DNA of 64,000 nt from assembly GCF_049546785.1 (NCBI RefSeq), contig NZ_JBMWAN010000006.1, positions 62,001-126,000 on the forward strand, in the 5' to 3' direction. Shown here piece by piece: positions 16,199 through 25,502 of this stretch. The notes under the pieces were generated by a model. The model saw nothing but the letters and a program-made list of their open reading frames with translations, was not told the DNA's origin and searched no databases. The position numbers and the translations under genes were made by a program. Numbering within the stretch: the stretch's first letter is position 1; each line of letters begins with the position of its first letter. Origin of the DNA: Nitrospira_D sp035465795. Lineage in GTDB: Bacteria; Nitrospirota; Nitrospiria; Nitrospirales; Nitrospiraceae.

Positions 16199-19100
16199 GT
16201 GAGAATTGAGCGGAGATTTACCCGTCGTGGTCAGGGTCCCTACGAGGGTCTCACGTTCGTCAAACGGTCGTCGGAGATTCGGAATCCCGACGGTTCCACG
16301 GTCTTTAAGCTGGACAATATCGATGTGCCGGAGCAGTGGTCCCAGTTGGCCATTGATATCCTGGCCCAGAAGTATTTCCGCAAGGCCGGGATTCCTCAGG
16401 TCGATCAGGCCGGACAGCCTCTCACCGATTCGGCCGGCAAGCCGGTGCTCGGCGGGGAGCGCGACGCGCGCCAGGTGTTTGAGCGATTGGCCGGTTGCTG
16501 GACCCATTGGGGGAAGGCCTACGGCTACTTCAAGACGCCGGAAGACAGCGACGCCTTTCACGACGAGATTTCCTACATGCTCGCCCGGCAGATGGCCGCG
16601 CCGAATTCTCCGCAGTGGTTCAATACGGGGCTGCACTATGCCTACGGATTGTCCGGTCCGGCGCAAGGACATTATTACGTCGATCCCCAAAGCTGCAAAG
16701 TGGTGAAGGCGACCAATGCCTTTGAGCACCCCCAGCCGCACGCCTGCTTTATCCAGTCGGTGGAAGACGACCTGGTGAACGACAACGGCATCATGGATCT
16801 GTGGGTTCGCGAAGCCCGCCTGTTCAAATATGGGTCGGGAACGGGGACCAATTTCTCCCGCTTGCGCGGCGACGGGGAGAAGCTGTCCGGTGGCGGACGG
16901 TCGTCCGGCCTGATGTCGTTTCTAAAAATCGGCGACCGGGCGGCGGGGGCGATCAAGTCCGGCGGGACGACGCGGCGCGCCGCGAAGATGGTCTGTCTGG
17001 ACTTGGACCATCCGGACATCGAAGAATTTATCGAATGGAAAGTCGTTGAAGAGCAAAAAGTCGCGGCCATGGTCACGGGCTCCAAGATATGCGCCCAGCG
17101 CCTGAATGCGGTGTTGAAGGCCTGCCATGTCGTCTCCGGCGACGGTCAGACGAAGGTTGACATCGATCCGAAGAACAATCCCCTGTTGCGCGAGGCACTG
17201 GCTGCGGCCCGGCGCGATATGGTGCCCGAGGCCTATGTGCAGCGCATGTATTCCTATGCCCAGCAGGGGTTCACGCACTTCGTCTTCCATGAGTACGACA
17301 CGAACTGGGACGGCAAAGCCTATCAGACGGTGTCGGGGCAGAATTCCAACAACAGCGTGCGCATCCCGAACGAATTCTTCCGCGCCCTGGAGAACGACGC
17401 GGATTGGCACCTGACGCGGCGCAACGACGGCAAAGTGTGCAAGACGGTGAAGGCGCGCGATCTGTGGGACCGGATTGCCTGGGCGGCCTGGATCTGCGCG
17501 GACCCCGGCACCCAGTACGACACGACCATCAATGAATGGCATACCTGTCCGGAAGACGGCCGGATCAATGCGTCGAATCCCTGTTCGGAATACATGTTCC
17601 TGGACGATACGGCGTGCAATCTGGCCTCGCTGAATCTGGCGCTCTTTTATACGGCCGACGGCCAGTTTGCCCTGGAAGATTTCCGCCATGCCGTCCGGCT
17701 GTGGACGATTGTGCTGGAAATCAGTGTCTTGATGGCCTCCTTCCCCAGCCAGTCGATTGCGGAGAAGAGCTACGAGTTCCGCACGCTCGGGTTGGGCTAT
17801 GCCAATCTGGGCACTGTGTTGATGCGGCAGGGGATTCCCTACGATTCACCGAAGGCCTTGTCCATTTGCAGCGCGATTACCGCGATCATGACCGGCGAGT
17901 CCTATGGCGCGTCGGCTGAAATGGCGGCGGAACTCAAGCCGTTCCCGGGCTATGCCAAGAATCGCGAGCACATGTTGCGCGTTATTCGTAACCATCGCCG
18001 GGCGGCGTACAACGCGGCTCCTGAAGAATATGAAGGGCTGACGATCGTTCCCATGGCGATTCAGCCGGAGCATTGTCCGCCGGATCTCCTCATTGCCGCG
18101 CGCCGGGCCTGGGATCGCGCCCTGGAACTCGGCAGCGCCTACGGCTATCGGAACGCCCAGGTGACGGTGATCGCGCCGACCGGCACGATCGGCTTGGTAA
18201 TGGATTGCGACACGACCGGGATCGAGCCGGATTTTTCGCTGGTGAAGTTCAAGAAGCTGGCCGGCGGCGGATACTTCAAGATCATCAATCAGAGTATTCC
18301 GGCGGCCTTAACGACGCTGGGCTATTCTGAAACGCAGATCCAGGAGATTGTCCGTTATTGTGTCGGCGCGCAGACCCTCAAGGGAGCGCCCTTTATCAAT
18401 CACGAGGTGCTGCGGCAAAAAGGGTTTGACGATGCGACCCTTGACCGTCTCGAGAGCGGGTTGGCGCAGGCGTTCGAGATTCAATTCGCCTTCAATAAAT
18501 TTTCCCTCGGTGAAGCCTTCTGCCTTGAGAAATTGCATCTGACGGAAGCCCAGCTGGCCGAGCCCAACTTCAATATGCTGAAGGCGTTGGGCTTCACCCA
18601 GGAGGAAATCGCCGCAGCGAACGACTACTGTTGCGGGACGATGACGGTGGAAGGGGCTCCGCATTTGAAAGCGGAGCATTTACCGGTCTTCGATTGTGCC
18701 AACCGGTGCGGCCGTATCGGCCAACGGTATATTGCCGTCGATGCCCATATCCGGATGATGGCGGCAGCCCAGCCGTTCATCAGCGGTGCGATCAGCAAGA
18801 CCATCAACATGCCGGCTGAGTCGACCCTGGATGACGTCAAGTCGGCCTATCTCTTGTCGTGGAAGAGCATGGTCAAGGCCGTGGCCTTGTACCGGGACGG
18901 TTCGAAGTTGAGCCAGCCGCTCAGTTCCTCGAGCGACGGAGAAAAAACCGTCGAGATGACGACGGATGCGGTGGCGGCAGCGGCCGAAAAGATCACCGAA
19001 CGTGTCCTGGTCCGGTATCTGGCTAAACGAAGGCCCTTGCCGGGAAGGCGGAACGGCTATACGCAAAAAGCGATTGTCGGAGGGCATAAGCTCTATCTGC

Positions 19101-19735
19101 GAACCGGCGAATACGAGGACGGAACCCTTGGCGAAATTTTTCTGGATATGCATAAGGAAGGGGCAGCCTTCCGGAGCTTGATGAACTGTTTTGCCATTGC
19201 CATCTCGTTGGGATTGCAGCACGGCGTGCCGTTGGAAGAGTTTGTGGAAGCGTTCGTCTTCACAAGATTTGAACCCAATGGACCGGTAAAGTTAAACGAT
19301 CGGATTAAGATGTCCACGTCGATTATCGATTACATCTTCCGTGAACTTGCCGTGACGTATCTGGAGCGGTACGACCTGGCTCAGGTGAAGGACGATGACC
19401 TGCGCATGGATTCCATGAAGAAGGACGAGCAGGATCCCGAGTGTGTGGATGAGGAAGCCGATCTCGAGGCGTTGGCCAAATCATCGGTGAGCATCGAACA
19501 TCTGCCGACCCGCCGGAACGGCGCCAAGGGTAATGGCCATGGGAACGGTCATGGCCATAGCGTGGCCAGAAAAGTGGAAATTCTACGCGAGACCTTGACC
19601 CTGACCGAGGTGCAGAGCGCCAAGGTGAAGGGCTATGAAGGCGATCCTTGCCCTGAGTGCAAACAGTTTACGATGGTCCGGAACGGCACCTGCCTCAAGT
19701 GTGTCAGTTGCGGGGCGACGAACGGGTGTTCATAA
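16199..19735 (+). CDS. nrdJ: Vitamin B12-dependent (class II) ribonucleoside-diphosphate reductase NrdJ
   Basis: Makes deoxyribonucleotides from ribonucleotides using adenosylcobalamin to generate the thiyl radical. 1178 residues from GTG 16199, chosen because AAAGGAGGGGG sits immediately before it; a frame open further upstream has no SD. The reductase barrel holds a conserved early Cys (HPQPHACFIQ, C183) and the active-site loop NPCSE (N460, C462, E464). A TSCPD-type region follows (GEYEDGTLGEIFLDMHKEG, about 970-1070), then a His/Gly-rich linker and a C-terminal Cys-rich tail (CPECKQF...CLKCVSCG) that resembles a zinc ribbon or redox relay. Length fits the long NrdJ class. No cobalamin riboswitch is seen upstream. 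Confidence 0.96.
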   Translation: MRIERRFTRRGQGPYEGLTFVKRSSEIRNPDGSTVFKLDNIDVPEQWSQLAIDILAQKYFRKAGIPQVDQAGQPLTDSAGKPVLGGERDARQVFERLAGCWTHWGKAYGYFKTPEDSDAFHDEISYMLARQMAAPNSPQWFNTGLHYAYGLSGPAQGHYYVDPQSCKVVKATNAFEHPQPHACFIQSVEDDLVNDNGIMDLWVREARLFKYGSGTGTNFSRLRGDGEKLSGGGRSSGLMSFLKIGDRAAGAIKSGGTTRRAAKMVCLDLDHPDIEEFIEWKVVEEQKVAAMVTGSKICAQRLNAVLKACHVVSGDGQTKVDIDPKNNPLLREALAAARRDMVPEAYVQRMYSYAQQGFTHFVFHEYDTNWDGKAYQTVSGQNSNNSVRIPNEFFRALENDADWHLTRRNDGKVCKTVKARDLWDRIAWAAWICADPGTQYDTTINEWHTCPEDGRINASNPCSEYMFLDDTACNLASLNLALFYTADGQFALEDFRHAVRLWTIVLEISVLMASFPSQSIAEKSYEFRTLGLGYANLGTVLMRQGIPYDSPKALSICSAITAIMTGESYGASAEMAAELKPFPGYAKNREHMLRVIRNHRRAAYNAAPEEYEGLTIVPMAIQPEHCPPDLLIAARRAWDRALELGSAYGYRNAQVTVIAPTGTIGLVMDCDTTGIEPDFSLVKFKKLAGGGYFKIINQSIPAALTTLGYSETQIQEIVRYCVGAQTLKGAPFINHEVLRQKGFDDATLDRLESGLAQAFEIQFAFNKFSLGEAFCLEKLHLTEAQLAEPNFNMLKALGFTQEEIAAANDYCCGTMTVEGAPHLKAEHLPVFDCANRCGRIGQRYIAVDAHIRMMAAAQPFISGAISKTINMPAESTLDDVKSAYLLSWKSMVKAVALYRDGSKLSQPLSSSSDGEKTVEMTTDAVAAAAEKITERVLVRYLAKRRPLPGRRNGYTQKAIVGGHKLYLRTGEYEDGTLGEIFLDMHKEGAAFRSLMNCFAIAISLGLQHGVPLEEFVEAFVFTRFEPNGPVKLNDRIKMSTSIIDYIFRELAVTYLERYDLAQVKDDDLRMDSMKKDEQDPECVDEEADLEALAKSSVSIEHLPTRRNGAKGNGHGNGHGHSVARKVEILRETLTLTEVQSAKVKGYEGDPCPECKQFTMVRNGTCLKCVSCGATNGCS

Positions 19736-19907
19736 TACAAAACGTTGCAGTTACCGGTTATCGCGTGGATGGCAACAGACCTTCTTAGACTGGAAAGAGG
19801 GAACCAGTACACCCGCATCAATGAAGCGTATGTCGGGATCGAATACTCTCTGTACGTCGACAGACTATAAGTCCCCTGAAAAGTGCGGGGGGCTATAGGA
19901 GGTTCGT

Positions 19908-20315
19908 ATGAGTACCATTCTTCGAGAAAGCCGGATAGAAACCGTTCATGACCAGATCGTAAGCGAGGTGGCGCAGCGGTGGGCCAAGGCGTTTCAATGC
20001 AGGGTGACGATCAAGACCGGGCCCGACCACAATTCGTGGGATGATGCTCCCCAGGAATCGGATATCGTCGGCTGGGACTTCAGTCCGCGAGGCAATCGTC
20101 TCTTATGGTCGGCCGAAGTTGAAACGGAGGATTCACTTTCTGACCCGGATACGCACAGAAAGTGGCGGTGCGCTGCGGTCCCCGGCATTCCAATATATCT
20201 TCTGATTCCACGCGGCACTCGTGCGCTGGCAGAGAAGATGGCCGCCTCGGCTGATTTTCGATTCAGCAGTATCTACGAATACGGATTTGTGAACGGCGTC
20301 GTTCAGATTCTGTAA
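19908..20315 (+). CDS. Hypothetical protein with a nuclease-like acidic pattern
   Basis: A 135-residue cytosolic protein, no signal or membrane segment. AGGAGG sits 5 bases before ATG 19908, so expression is likely. The order of a helix with acidic residues, then DIVGWD, then a strand with ExE (SAEVETED), then KW and a hydrophobic strand (PGIPIYLLIPRG), recalls PD-(D/E)XK nuclease folds, but the catalytic Lys is not placed convincingly. It is a lone gene after nrdJ. Treat the nuclease idea as a hint only. Confidence 0.6.
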   Translation: MSTILRESRIETVHDQIVSEVAQRWAKAFQCRVTIKTGPDHNSWDDAPQESDIVGWDFSPRGNRLLWSAEVETEDSLSDPDTHRKWRCAAVPGIPIYLLIPRGTRALAEKMAASADFRFSSIYEYGFVNGVVQIL

Positions 20316-20753
20316 GGGATATTATTCGCAGGATGAGCCCTCACGATCCGCTGCTTCAAGGCCGGATCTCTTCCTGATAGTATGATGGTTATGGGTCGTC
20401 TCGCACCGGCTGAATGATGTTCGGATTCTCTGGGATCGTACCCGTTCGACAGCTATGATAGGGAGAGGCGGAGATGAATGATTGGAAGTCCGGGCGGTTC
20501 TGCCGTCAGGCGCGGAGCTGGTCCTTGAGAGGGGCCACGACCGGATTCCGGTCCCCATTCAGTTCAACGGGCCGGCATTATATGGATATGGGAAGAATCG
20601 GGCGCTGCCCCGGTATCAAACATCTCTGCAAGTCCTGGTCTCCGTTGAAGAAGTCGCAGTGGGATGAGCGGGAAAGCTGATTGTTTCTGATGTGTTCCCG
20701 CTAGAGCACGCGGGCCCCCTTCGATAGCGCAAATTCAGCTTGGAGTACGACCT
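20316..20753. other. 438-base region with one marginal reading frame
   Basis: Between the 135-residue hypothetical and the ACT protein. Its left part (about 20330-20460) has no credible frame. The right part carries the TTG-initiated 61-residue candidate at 20482. A weak hairpin CCCGC-N8-GCGGG is present near 20698-20715, about 40 bases before the ACT gene, and could be a terminator or leader structure. Confidence 0.35.
20482..20667 (+). CDS. Marginal 61-residue hypothetical protein (TTG start)
   Basis: The frame starts at TTG immediately after an in-frame TGA, with GGAG 8 bases upstream. Its product has a plausible amino-acid composition (VRAVLPSGAELVLERGHD) and GC-biased third positions (about two thirds by hand count), better than the overlapping 68-residue frame that begins with ATG at 20474. 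It could be a small real gene or the remnant of a larger one. No family recognised. Confidence 0.35.
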   Translation: MEVRAVLPSGAELVLERGHDRIPVPIQFNGPALYGYGKNRALPRYQTSLQVLVSVEEVAVG

Positions 20754-21164
20754 ATGCCGACAACAACTCAATTGGTCATCAGCGGTCAGAGCAAGCCGGG
20801 TGTGATTGCCCGAGTCGCTTCTGTCTTGGGTGAAGCCGGAGTCAATATCAAAGCCTTCTCTGCTCCCGAGGTGACAGGAACGGGGAAGCTCCGCCTGCTG
20901 GTCGCAGATATCGATGGGGCCAGAGCGGCTCTCAAAGCAGCCAAGATCCGGTTCGGTGAAGAGACCGCCCTGATTTTGAGCCTGGAAAACAAACCGGGCG
21001 CCCTGATGGATGTCGCCGATCTGCTGACGAAAAACCGGATCAACATCAAATGCGGGTACTGCACTCCCTCACGGGAGGGAAAACGTGCCATTGTCGTCTT
21101 GACGGTATCCAATACGGCCAAAGCCCTGGCCGTCTTGCGCGATGAGTCACTCGACGAGTTCTGA
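20754..21164 (+). CDS. Tandem ACT-domain protein
   Basis: A 136-residue protein made of two ACT domains (about 5-60 and 70-130). Each begins with a beta strand followed by KPGVIARVASVLGEAGVNI or NKPGALMDVADLLTKNRINI, the typical small-ligand-binding loop and helix. ACT domains bind amino acids or related metabolites; a free-standing pair is usually a regulatory subunit or sensor. The RlpA gene follows after 3 bases, so they are probably coexpressed, although no functional link is obvious. Confidence 0.85.
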   Translation: MPTTTQLVISGQSKPGVIARVASVLGEAGVNIKAFSAPEVTGTGKLRLLVADIDGARAALKAAKIRFGEETALILSLENKPGALMDVADLLTKNRINIKCGYCTPSREGKRAIVVLTVSNTAKALAVLRDESLDEF

Positions 21165-21167
21165 TCG

Positions 21168-21848
21168 ATGAGGGCCATCCAGCCCATTCGACGATATTCC
21201 GCTGCTCGAATCCTTTTCGTTCTGGTGCTCTGTTCGCTTCTGCAGTCCTGCCGGACGCAAGCTCCTCCCGTCGAACGATTTCCTGGCTATCCCATTGGAT
21301 TTGTTGAGCGAGGGACTGCCTCCTGGTATGGGCCGGGATTTGACGGAAACAAGACGGCAAACGGCGAACGGTATGACATGCACAAACTGACGGCCGCCCA
21401 CCGGACGCTTCCCTTGGGATCCGTGGCTGTCGTGCGCTCCTTAACCTCCAACCGGCAAGTAACCGTTCGAATCAATGACCGGGGCCCATTTGCCAAAGGG
21501 CGGGTGCTGGATCTGTCCTTAGCCGGGGCACGAGCCATCGGGATGATCGGGAACGGGACTGACCAGATCGAGTTGCGCGTGGTGGGGTATACCGGCAGAC
21601 CTGAGGGTATGGGGGTCTTGCGGGTTCAAGTCGGGTCTTTTGCCGATCTACAGAATGCCCGAGGGTTGTTTGATCGTGTCAGGACGCTGTATCCGGGTGG
21701 GCGGATTACGCAGGTTGATTTGCCTGACGGGCGGCGATACCGGGTGCAGGTAGGGCAGTTTTTGACCGAATCCCAGGCTCAGGCCGCATCGGCCCGCCTC
21801 GACGCCGATTATGATCTCCAGTCTTTCGTGATACGGGACGATGGGTAA
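21168..21848 (+). CDS. rlpA: RlpA-like septal-ring lipoprotein with DPBB and SPOR domains
   Basis: Outer-membrane lipoprotein expected to act on peptidoglycan at the division site. 226 residues: signal peptide with lipobox-like LLQSC (C28), a double-psi beta-barrel (about 46-135) carrying GTASWYGPGFDGNKTANGE and VRINDRGPF, which in RlpA glycosylases hold the catalytic Glu and Asp, and a C-terminal SPOR domain (about 149-223) with VQVGSF and YRVQVGQF repeats that bind denuded glycan. Starts 3 bases after the ACT gene. The first SPOR strand and the RlpA motifs are intact, so activity is likely. Confidence 0.9.
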   Translation: MRAIQPIRRYSAARILFVLVLCSLLQSCRTQAPPVERFPGYPIGFVERGTASWYGPGFDGNKTANGERYDMHKLTAAHRTLPLGSVAVVRSLTSNRQVTVRINDRGPFAKGRVLDLSLAGARAIGMIGNGTDQIELRVVGYTGRPEGMGVLRVQVGSFADLQNARGLFDRVRTLYPGGRITQVDLPDGRRYRVQVGQFLTESQAQAASARLDADYDLQSFVIRDDG

Positions 21849-22092
21849 TGTCAAAGTGCTCCTTATCTCCTATCTCCTCCGTCCGGAGTGCCTCCACAGG
21901 TCCAGAGATGGATCGTTATGGAACTGATTGATTATTCTGCATCTTTTTCAGAATGACTTGCCCTGGGCAAGCTCCTATGATACATGTTGTGCTCAATGAG
22001 AATGATTTCCTCAACATGGTCCATCTCGTTTGATCGCACCTTCACGGGGATAACCGGTTCTATCAGGCCGGGCCGTACTCCTCATCTATCTG

Positions 22093-22113
22093 GGCGAGCC
22101 ATTGTGGCTCGCC
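22093..22113 (+). terminator. Hairpin 20 bases before the CorC/CNNM start
   Basis: GGCGAGCC (22093-22100), loop ATTGT, GGCTCGCC (22106-22113), a perfect eight-base stem, followed by GTTTCT. It sits between rlpA and the next gene, only 20 bases upstream of ATG 22134. It may terminate the rlpA transcript or act as a leader hairpin of the downstream gene; the T-run is poor. Confidence 0.45.
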
Positions 22114-22133
22114 GTTTCTAATCAAAGGCCGTC

Positions 22134-23414
22134 ATGGATATCCTCATCCTCTTGGGATTGATTGGATTATCTGCTGTTATTTCAACGGCTGAGATAGGAT
22201 TCTTTGCGGTCAATGAAACCCGCCTCAGGGCCATTGCCAAGAACGGCGATAAACGGGCAGCTATGGCGCTTGAGCTCAGGAGCGATCCCCAGAAGCTCTT
22301 GTCCACCATCCTGGTCGGAGACCGGCTGGTGGGGACGGCCATCCCGATGTTTGCCACCTTCATTACATTAAATGCCTACGGGGGAAAGACCTCGTTTGAC
22401 GAAGCCATTGCCGTGACGGTGGGAGTCCTGACGTTTGTCCTCCTCGTGTCGGTTGACGTGATTCCCAAGACTTTGGCCGCCAAGTTTGCTGTGCCGGTCA
22501 CGCTGAATATGGCTTACCCCGTGTACGGCGTTCAGCTGATGCTGAGACCCCTGTTGTTTGTGATGGTCCCTCTGATCCATAAGTTGACCGGGGGCAAGGG
22601 CCTCACCCTTCCGCTGGTGACCGAGGAAGAGCTCAAGATCATGCTCGACGAGGGTGGCAGAGTGGGCCAGATCGAATCCGAAGAAGTGAAGATGATTAAG
22701 AACGTCTTTCAGCTCAAAGATATTACGGCCGAAGATGCCATGACGCCGCGCATCTATGTGTTCTCATTAGACGGGAGCCTGCAGCTCAAAGAGGCGCAGG
22801 AACTGCTCTATAACTCGAAATATTCTCGCATTCCGGTTTATGACGGCACGCTCGACAACATCACCGGGATTCTTTACAAGACGAAGGCGCTCACGGAACT
22901 GGCCAAGGGGCGTATGGACGTCAAACTGAAAGATATCGCGCATCCTGCGCTCTTCGTGCCGGCCGGCAAGACCGCCGACGACCTGATGAAACAGTTTCAG
23001 CAGGAAAAGCGTCATATGGGCATCGTCGTGAACGAGTTCGGCGGGGTGATGGGATTGGTGACGCTGGAGGATCTCCTGGAGGAAGTAGTCGGCGAAATCG
23101 TGGATGAGACCGACATTACCGAGGAGCTCATCAAGCGTATCGGCAAGAATCAGATTCTGGTTCACGGTCGAACCGAGGTGCGGAAGGTCAATGATTTCTT
23201 CAAGGTCGATTTGGGAGATGAAGCCTTGACCATCGGCGGGCTGATTCAAGGCGAACTGGGCCGCATTCCCAAAGCCGGGGAGGAGCTGCATATCGGCCAT
23301 TGCCGGCTGGTGGTGCACGAGGCCGATCCGCGCTCGATTCGCAGCGTGAACATCTATAAGGAAGAAAAAACCCCGGTCTCTGTCGAAGCGCCTAGCCTGA
23401 ATCCTGTCAGCTAA
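22134..23414 (+). CDS. CNNM/CorC-HlyC family membrane protein with CBS pair
   Basis: Inner-membrane protein of the UPF0053 family (CorB/CorC/HlyC/YfjD), linked to magnesium or divalent-cation efflux. 426 residues: N-terminal CNNM transmembrane domain with about four helices (MDILILLGLIGLSAVISTAEIGFFAVNETR, about 1-140), a CBS pair (about 205-320; TPRIYVFSLD, YSRIPVYDGTLDNITGIL, HMGIVVNEFGGVMGLVTLEDLLEE) and a C-terminal transporter-associated domain (about 340-415). It is preceded by a hairpin. The TAEIGFFA motif in helix 1 is diagnostic. Toxin activity suggested by the HlyC name is not expected. Confidence 0.9.
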   Translation: MDILILLGLIGLSAVISTAEIGFFAVNETRLRAIAKNGDKRAAMALELRSDPQKLLSTILVGDRLVGTAIPMFATFITLNAYGGKTSFDEAIAVTVGVLTFVLLVSVDVIPKTLAAKFAVPVTLNMAYPVYGVQLMLRPLLFVMVPLIHKLTGGKGLTLPLVTEEELKIMLDEGGRVGQIESEEVKMIKNVFQLKDITAEDAMTPRIYVFSLDGSLQLKEAQELLYNSKYSRIPVYDGTLDNITGILYKTKALTELAKGRMDVKLKDIAHPALFVPAGKTADDLMKQFQQEKRHMGIVVNEFGGVMGLVTLEDLLEEVVGEIVDETDITEELIKRIGKNQILVHGRTEVRKVNDFFKVDLGDEALTIGGLIQGELGRIPKAGEELHIGHCRLVVHEADPRSIRSVNIYKEEKTPVSVEAPSLNPVS

Positions 23415-23420
23415 TCTCTC

Positions 23421-25502
23421 CTAGGGATTCACCAACTCAGTAAACTCCTGCTCCGTGAGAACCCGAATGGTCAGCTTGTGAGCCTGGTCGAGTTTCGACC
23501 CGGGATCACGGCCTGCGACCACAAATGAGGTGTGTTTGCTGACGCTGGAGGTCACGGTTCCGCCTTGTTGTTCGACCAGCCGCTTCGCGTCATCGCGGCT
23601 GTAGCGATCGAGCCCGCCAGTAAAGACAAACGTTTTCCCCGCCAACGGGAGGAATGCCGCCGGAGCGCTCGTCTGCCGTTCTTCGATGACCATGCCGAGC
23701 GACCGGAGTTGATCGATCACGCGGCGATTCGACTCCTCCCGAAAATAGGAGACGAGGCTGGCGGAAATTTCCGGTCCGATTTCCTTGACGGACCGGAGGC
23801 GCGCCTCATCGGCATTCATGATGGCATCGAGAGAACCGAATTCTCTGGCCAGGACCTTGGCGATATGTTGACCGACCTGCCTGATTCCCAGCCCCATCAA
23901 GAAACGATCCAGCGCAACGGTTTTGCTCGCTTGAATGGCCTCCAGCAACAGCGAAGTCGATTTCTCCGCAAACCCCTCAAGTGGCATCAAGTGATCGCGG
24001 GTCAGGCGATAGAGATCGGCCAGACTGCCGACCAGTCCATGGTCCACAAGCTGCGCGACGGTCTTTTTTCCGAGCCCCTCGATATTGAGCGCCTGCTTGG
24101 AGGCGAAATGTTCGATCGCGCCTTTTAGTTGCGCGACGCATCCGGCCTGGCCCGTGCAATAGTAATAGGCTCCTTCGCGTCCCACCGCCGATCCGCACAC
24201 CGGACAGTGATCCGGCATCGAAAACGGCTCGGAACGGGATTCGCCGGGAACCGGGATGCGCTCGGCAATGGCCGGGATGACATCGCCGGCCCGTTCCACC
24301 TTGACGGTGTCGCCCACACGAATATCTTTTCTGGCGACTTCATCGGCATTGTGCAATGTCGCCCGGCTGATTGTGACGCCGCCGACTTCGACCGGCCGGA
24401 GGAGAGCGACCGGAGTGAGTGTGCCCGTGCGTCCGACCGAGACGACGATATCCTGCACCACCGTGATTTCCTTGCGCGGGGCGAACTTGAAGGCGATCGC
24501 CCAGCGGGGGCTGCGGGACTTGAAGCCCAGTTGCTCCTGCCAGTCCCGACGATTCACTTTCACGACCAGGCCGTCGATTTCATAGGGCAGGTCGTCGCGC
24601 ACCTCTTCGGTCTCACGGTGGAACGCGATGACCTCCTCGATGGTTCGGCATCGACGCCGGTGGCTGGGAATGGGAAGTCCCCAATCGGCCAGTGCATCGA
24701 GCTCTTCCCAGTGGGATGTCGGAGGCTGAGCGGATACCGCCATGGCTTCGTAACAGGTGATCACCAAGGGACGACTCGCGGTGATATGCGAGTCGAGTTG
24801 CCGGAGAGACCCCGCCGCGGCGTTGCGCGGATTGGCAAAGGCCTCTTCCCCTCGTTCCGTGATCGCCCGGTTCAGCGCGTGGAAATCTTCGAGCTTCATA
24901 TAGACTTCGCCGCGGACGGCCAGATGGGCAGGGGGAGAAGAGTCGCTGCGCAGGTGAAGGGGAAGGGAGCGGATCGTCCGGAGGTTGATCGTCACATCCT
25001 CGCCGGTGGTTCCGTCGCCCCTGGTGGAGCCGCGGACCAAGCGGCCCCGCTCATAGACCAGCTCGACGGAGAGGCCGTCGAATTTCGGTTCGACCGTGTA
25101 CTCCACCTGATCCGTTTCAAGCTCCCGTTTCATCCGTTGATCGAATGCCAGCACATCGGACGGATCGACGATGGAATCAAGGCTGAGCATCGGCCGTTCG
25201 TGACGGACCTTGCCCAGTTCCGCGAGGGGCATGCCCCCCACCCGCTGGGTCGGGGAATCAGCAGTTAGGAGATCGGGGTGAGCCGATTCAAGGTCGCATA
25301 ACTCTTTGAAGAGACGGTCGTACTCGGCGTCGGAAATCTCTGGCCGGTCTTTGACGTAGTACAGGTAATCGTGATGCCGGATTTTCTGTCGCAGCCATTC
25401 GATCCGCTCCTGTGGAGAAGAACGGGCGCCGTCGGATGTTGGCGGATCAGGCGGCAGGTTATCGAATAAATCGTGCGGCATAGCTTCTGATCTCGTGGCC
25501 AT
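23421..25502 (-). CDS. ligA: NAD-dependent DNA ligase LigA
   Basis: Seals nicks during replication and repair using NAD. 693 residues: Ia NAD-binding domain (HDYLYYV, about 40-55), adenylation domain with the KxDG lysine in VEPKFDGLSVEL, OB domain, a four-Cys zinc finger (CPVCGSA...CTGQAGC), helix-hairpin-helix repeats, and a C-terminal BRCT domain (LPLAGKTFVFTGGLDR). Starts at ATG 25502 or the in-frame ATG 25481 (MPHDLFD); neither has a strong SD. Either start lies inside the 3' end of the upstream 641-residue gene (44 or 23 bases overlap), implying translational coupling. Confidence 0.97.
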   Translation of the reverse strand: MATRSEAMPHDLFDNLPPDPPTSDGARSSPQERIEWLRQKIRHHDYLYYVKDRPEISDAEYDRLFKELCDLESAHPDLLTADSPTQRVGGMPLAELGKVRHERPMLSLDSIVDPSDVLAFDQRMKRELETDQVEYTVEPKFDGLSVELVYERGRLVRGSTRGDGTTGEDVTINLRTIRSLPLHLRSDSSPPAHLAVRGEVYMKLEDFHALNRAITERGEEAFANPRNAAAGSLRQLDSHITASRPLVITCYEAMAVSAQPPTSHWEELDALADWGLPIPSHRRRCRTIEEVIAFHRETEEVRDDLPYEIDGLVVKVNRRDWQEQLGFKSRSPRWAIAFKFAPRKEITVVQDIVVSVGRTGTLTPVALLRPVEVGGVTISRATLHNADEVARKDIRVGDTVKVERAGDVIPAIAERIPVPGESRSEPFSMPDHCPVCGSAVGREGAYYYCTGQAGCVAQLKGAIEHFASKQALNIEGLGKKTVAQLVDHGLVGSLADLYRLTRDHLMPLEGFAEKSTSLLLEAIQASKTVALDRFLMGLGIRQVGQHIAKVLAREFGSLDAIMNADEARLRSVKEIGPEISASLVSYFREESNRRVIDQLRSLGMVIEERQTSAPAAFLPLAGKTFVFTGGLDRYSRDDAKRLVEQQGGTVTSSVSKHTSFVVAGRDPGSKLDQAHKLTIRVLTEQEFTELVNP

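Noticed and set aside
19769..19870. A 33-codon frame between nrdJ and the 135-residue hypothetical
   Set aside because: Peptide looks reasonable but there is no SD and nothing to compare; too short to support.
21997..22011. A Fur-box-like sequence TGAGAATGATTTCCT upstream of the CNNM/CorC gene
   Set aside because: Only about 10 of 14 positions match the 7-1-7 consensus, and the second half-site is poor.
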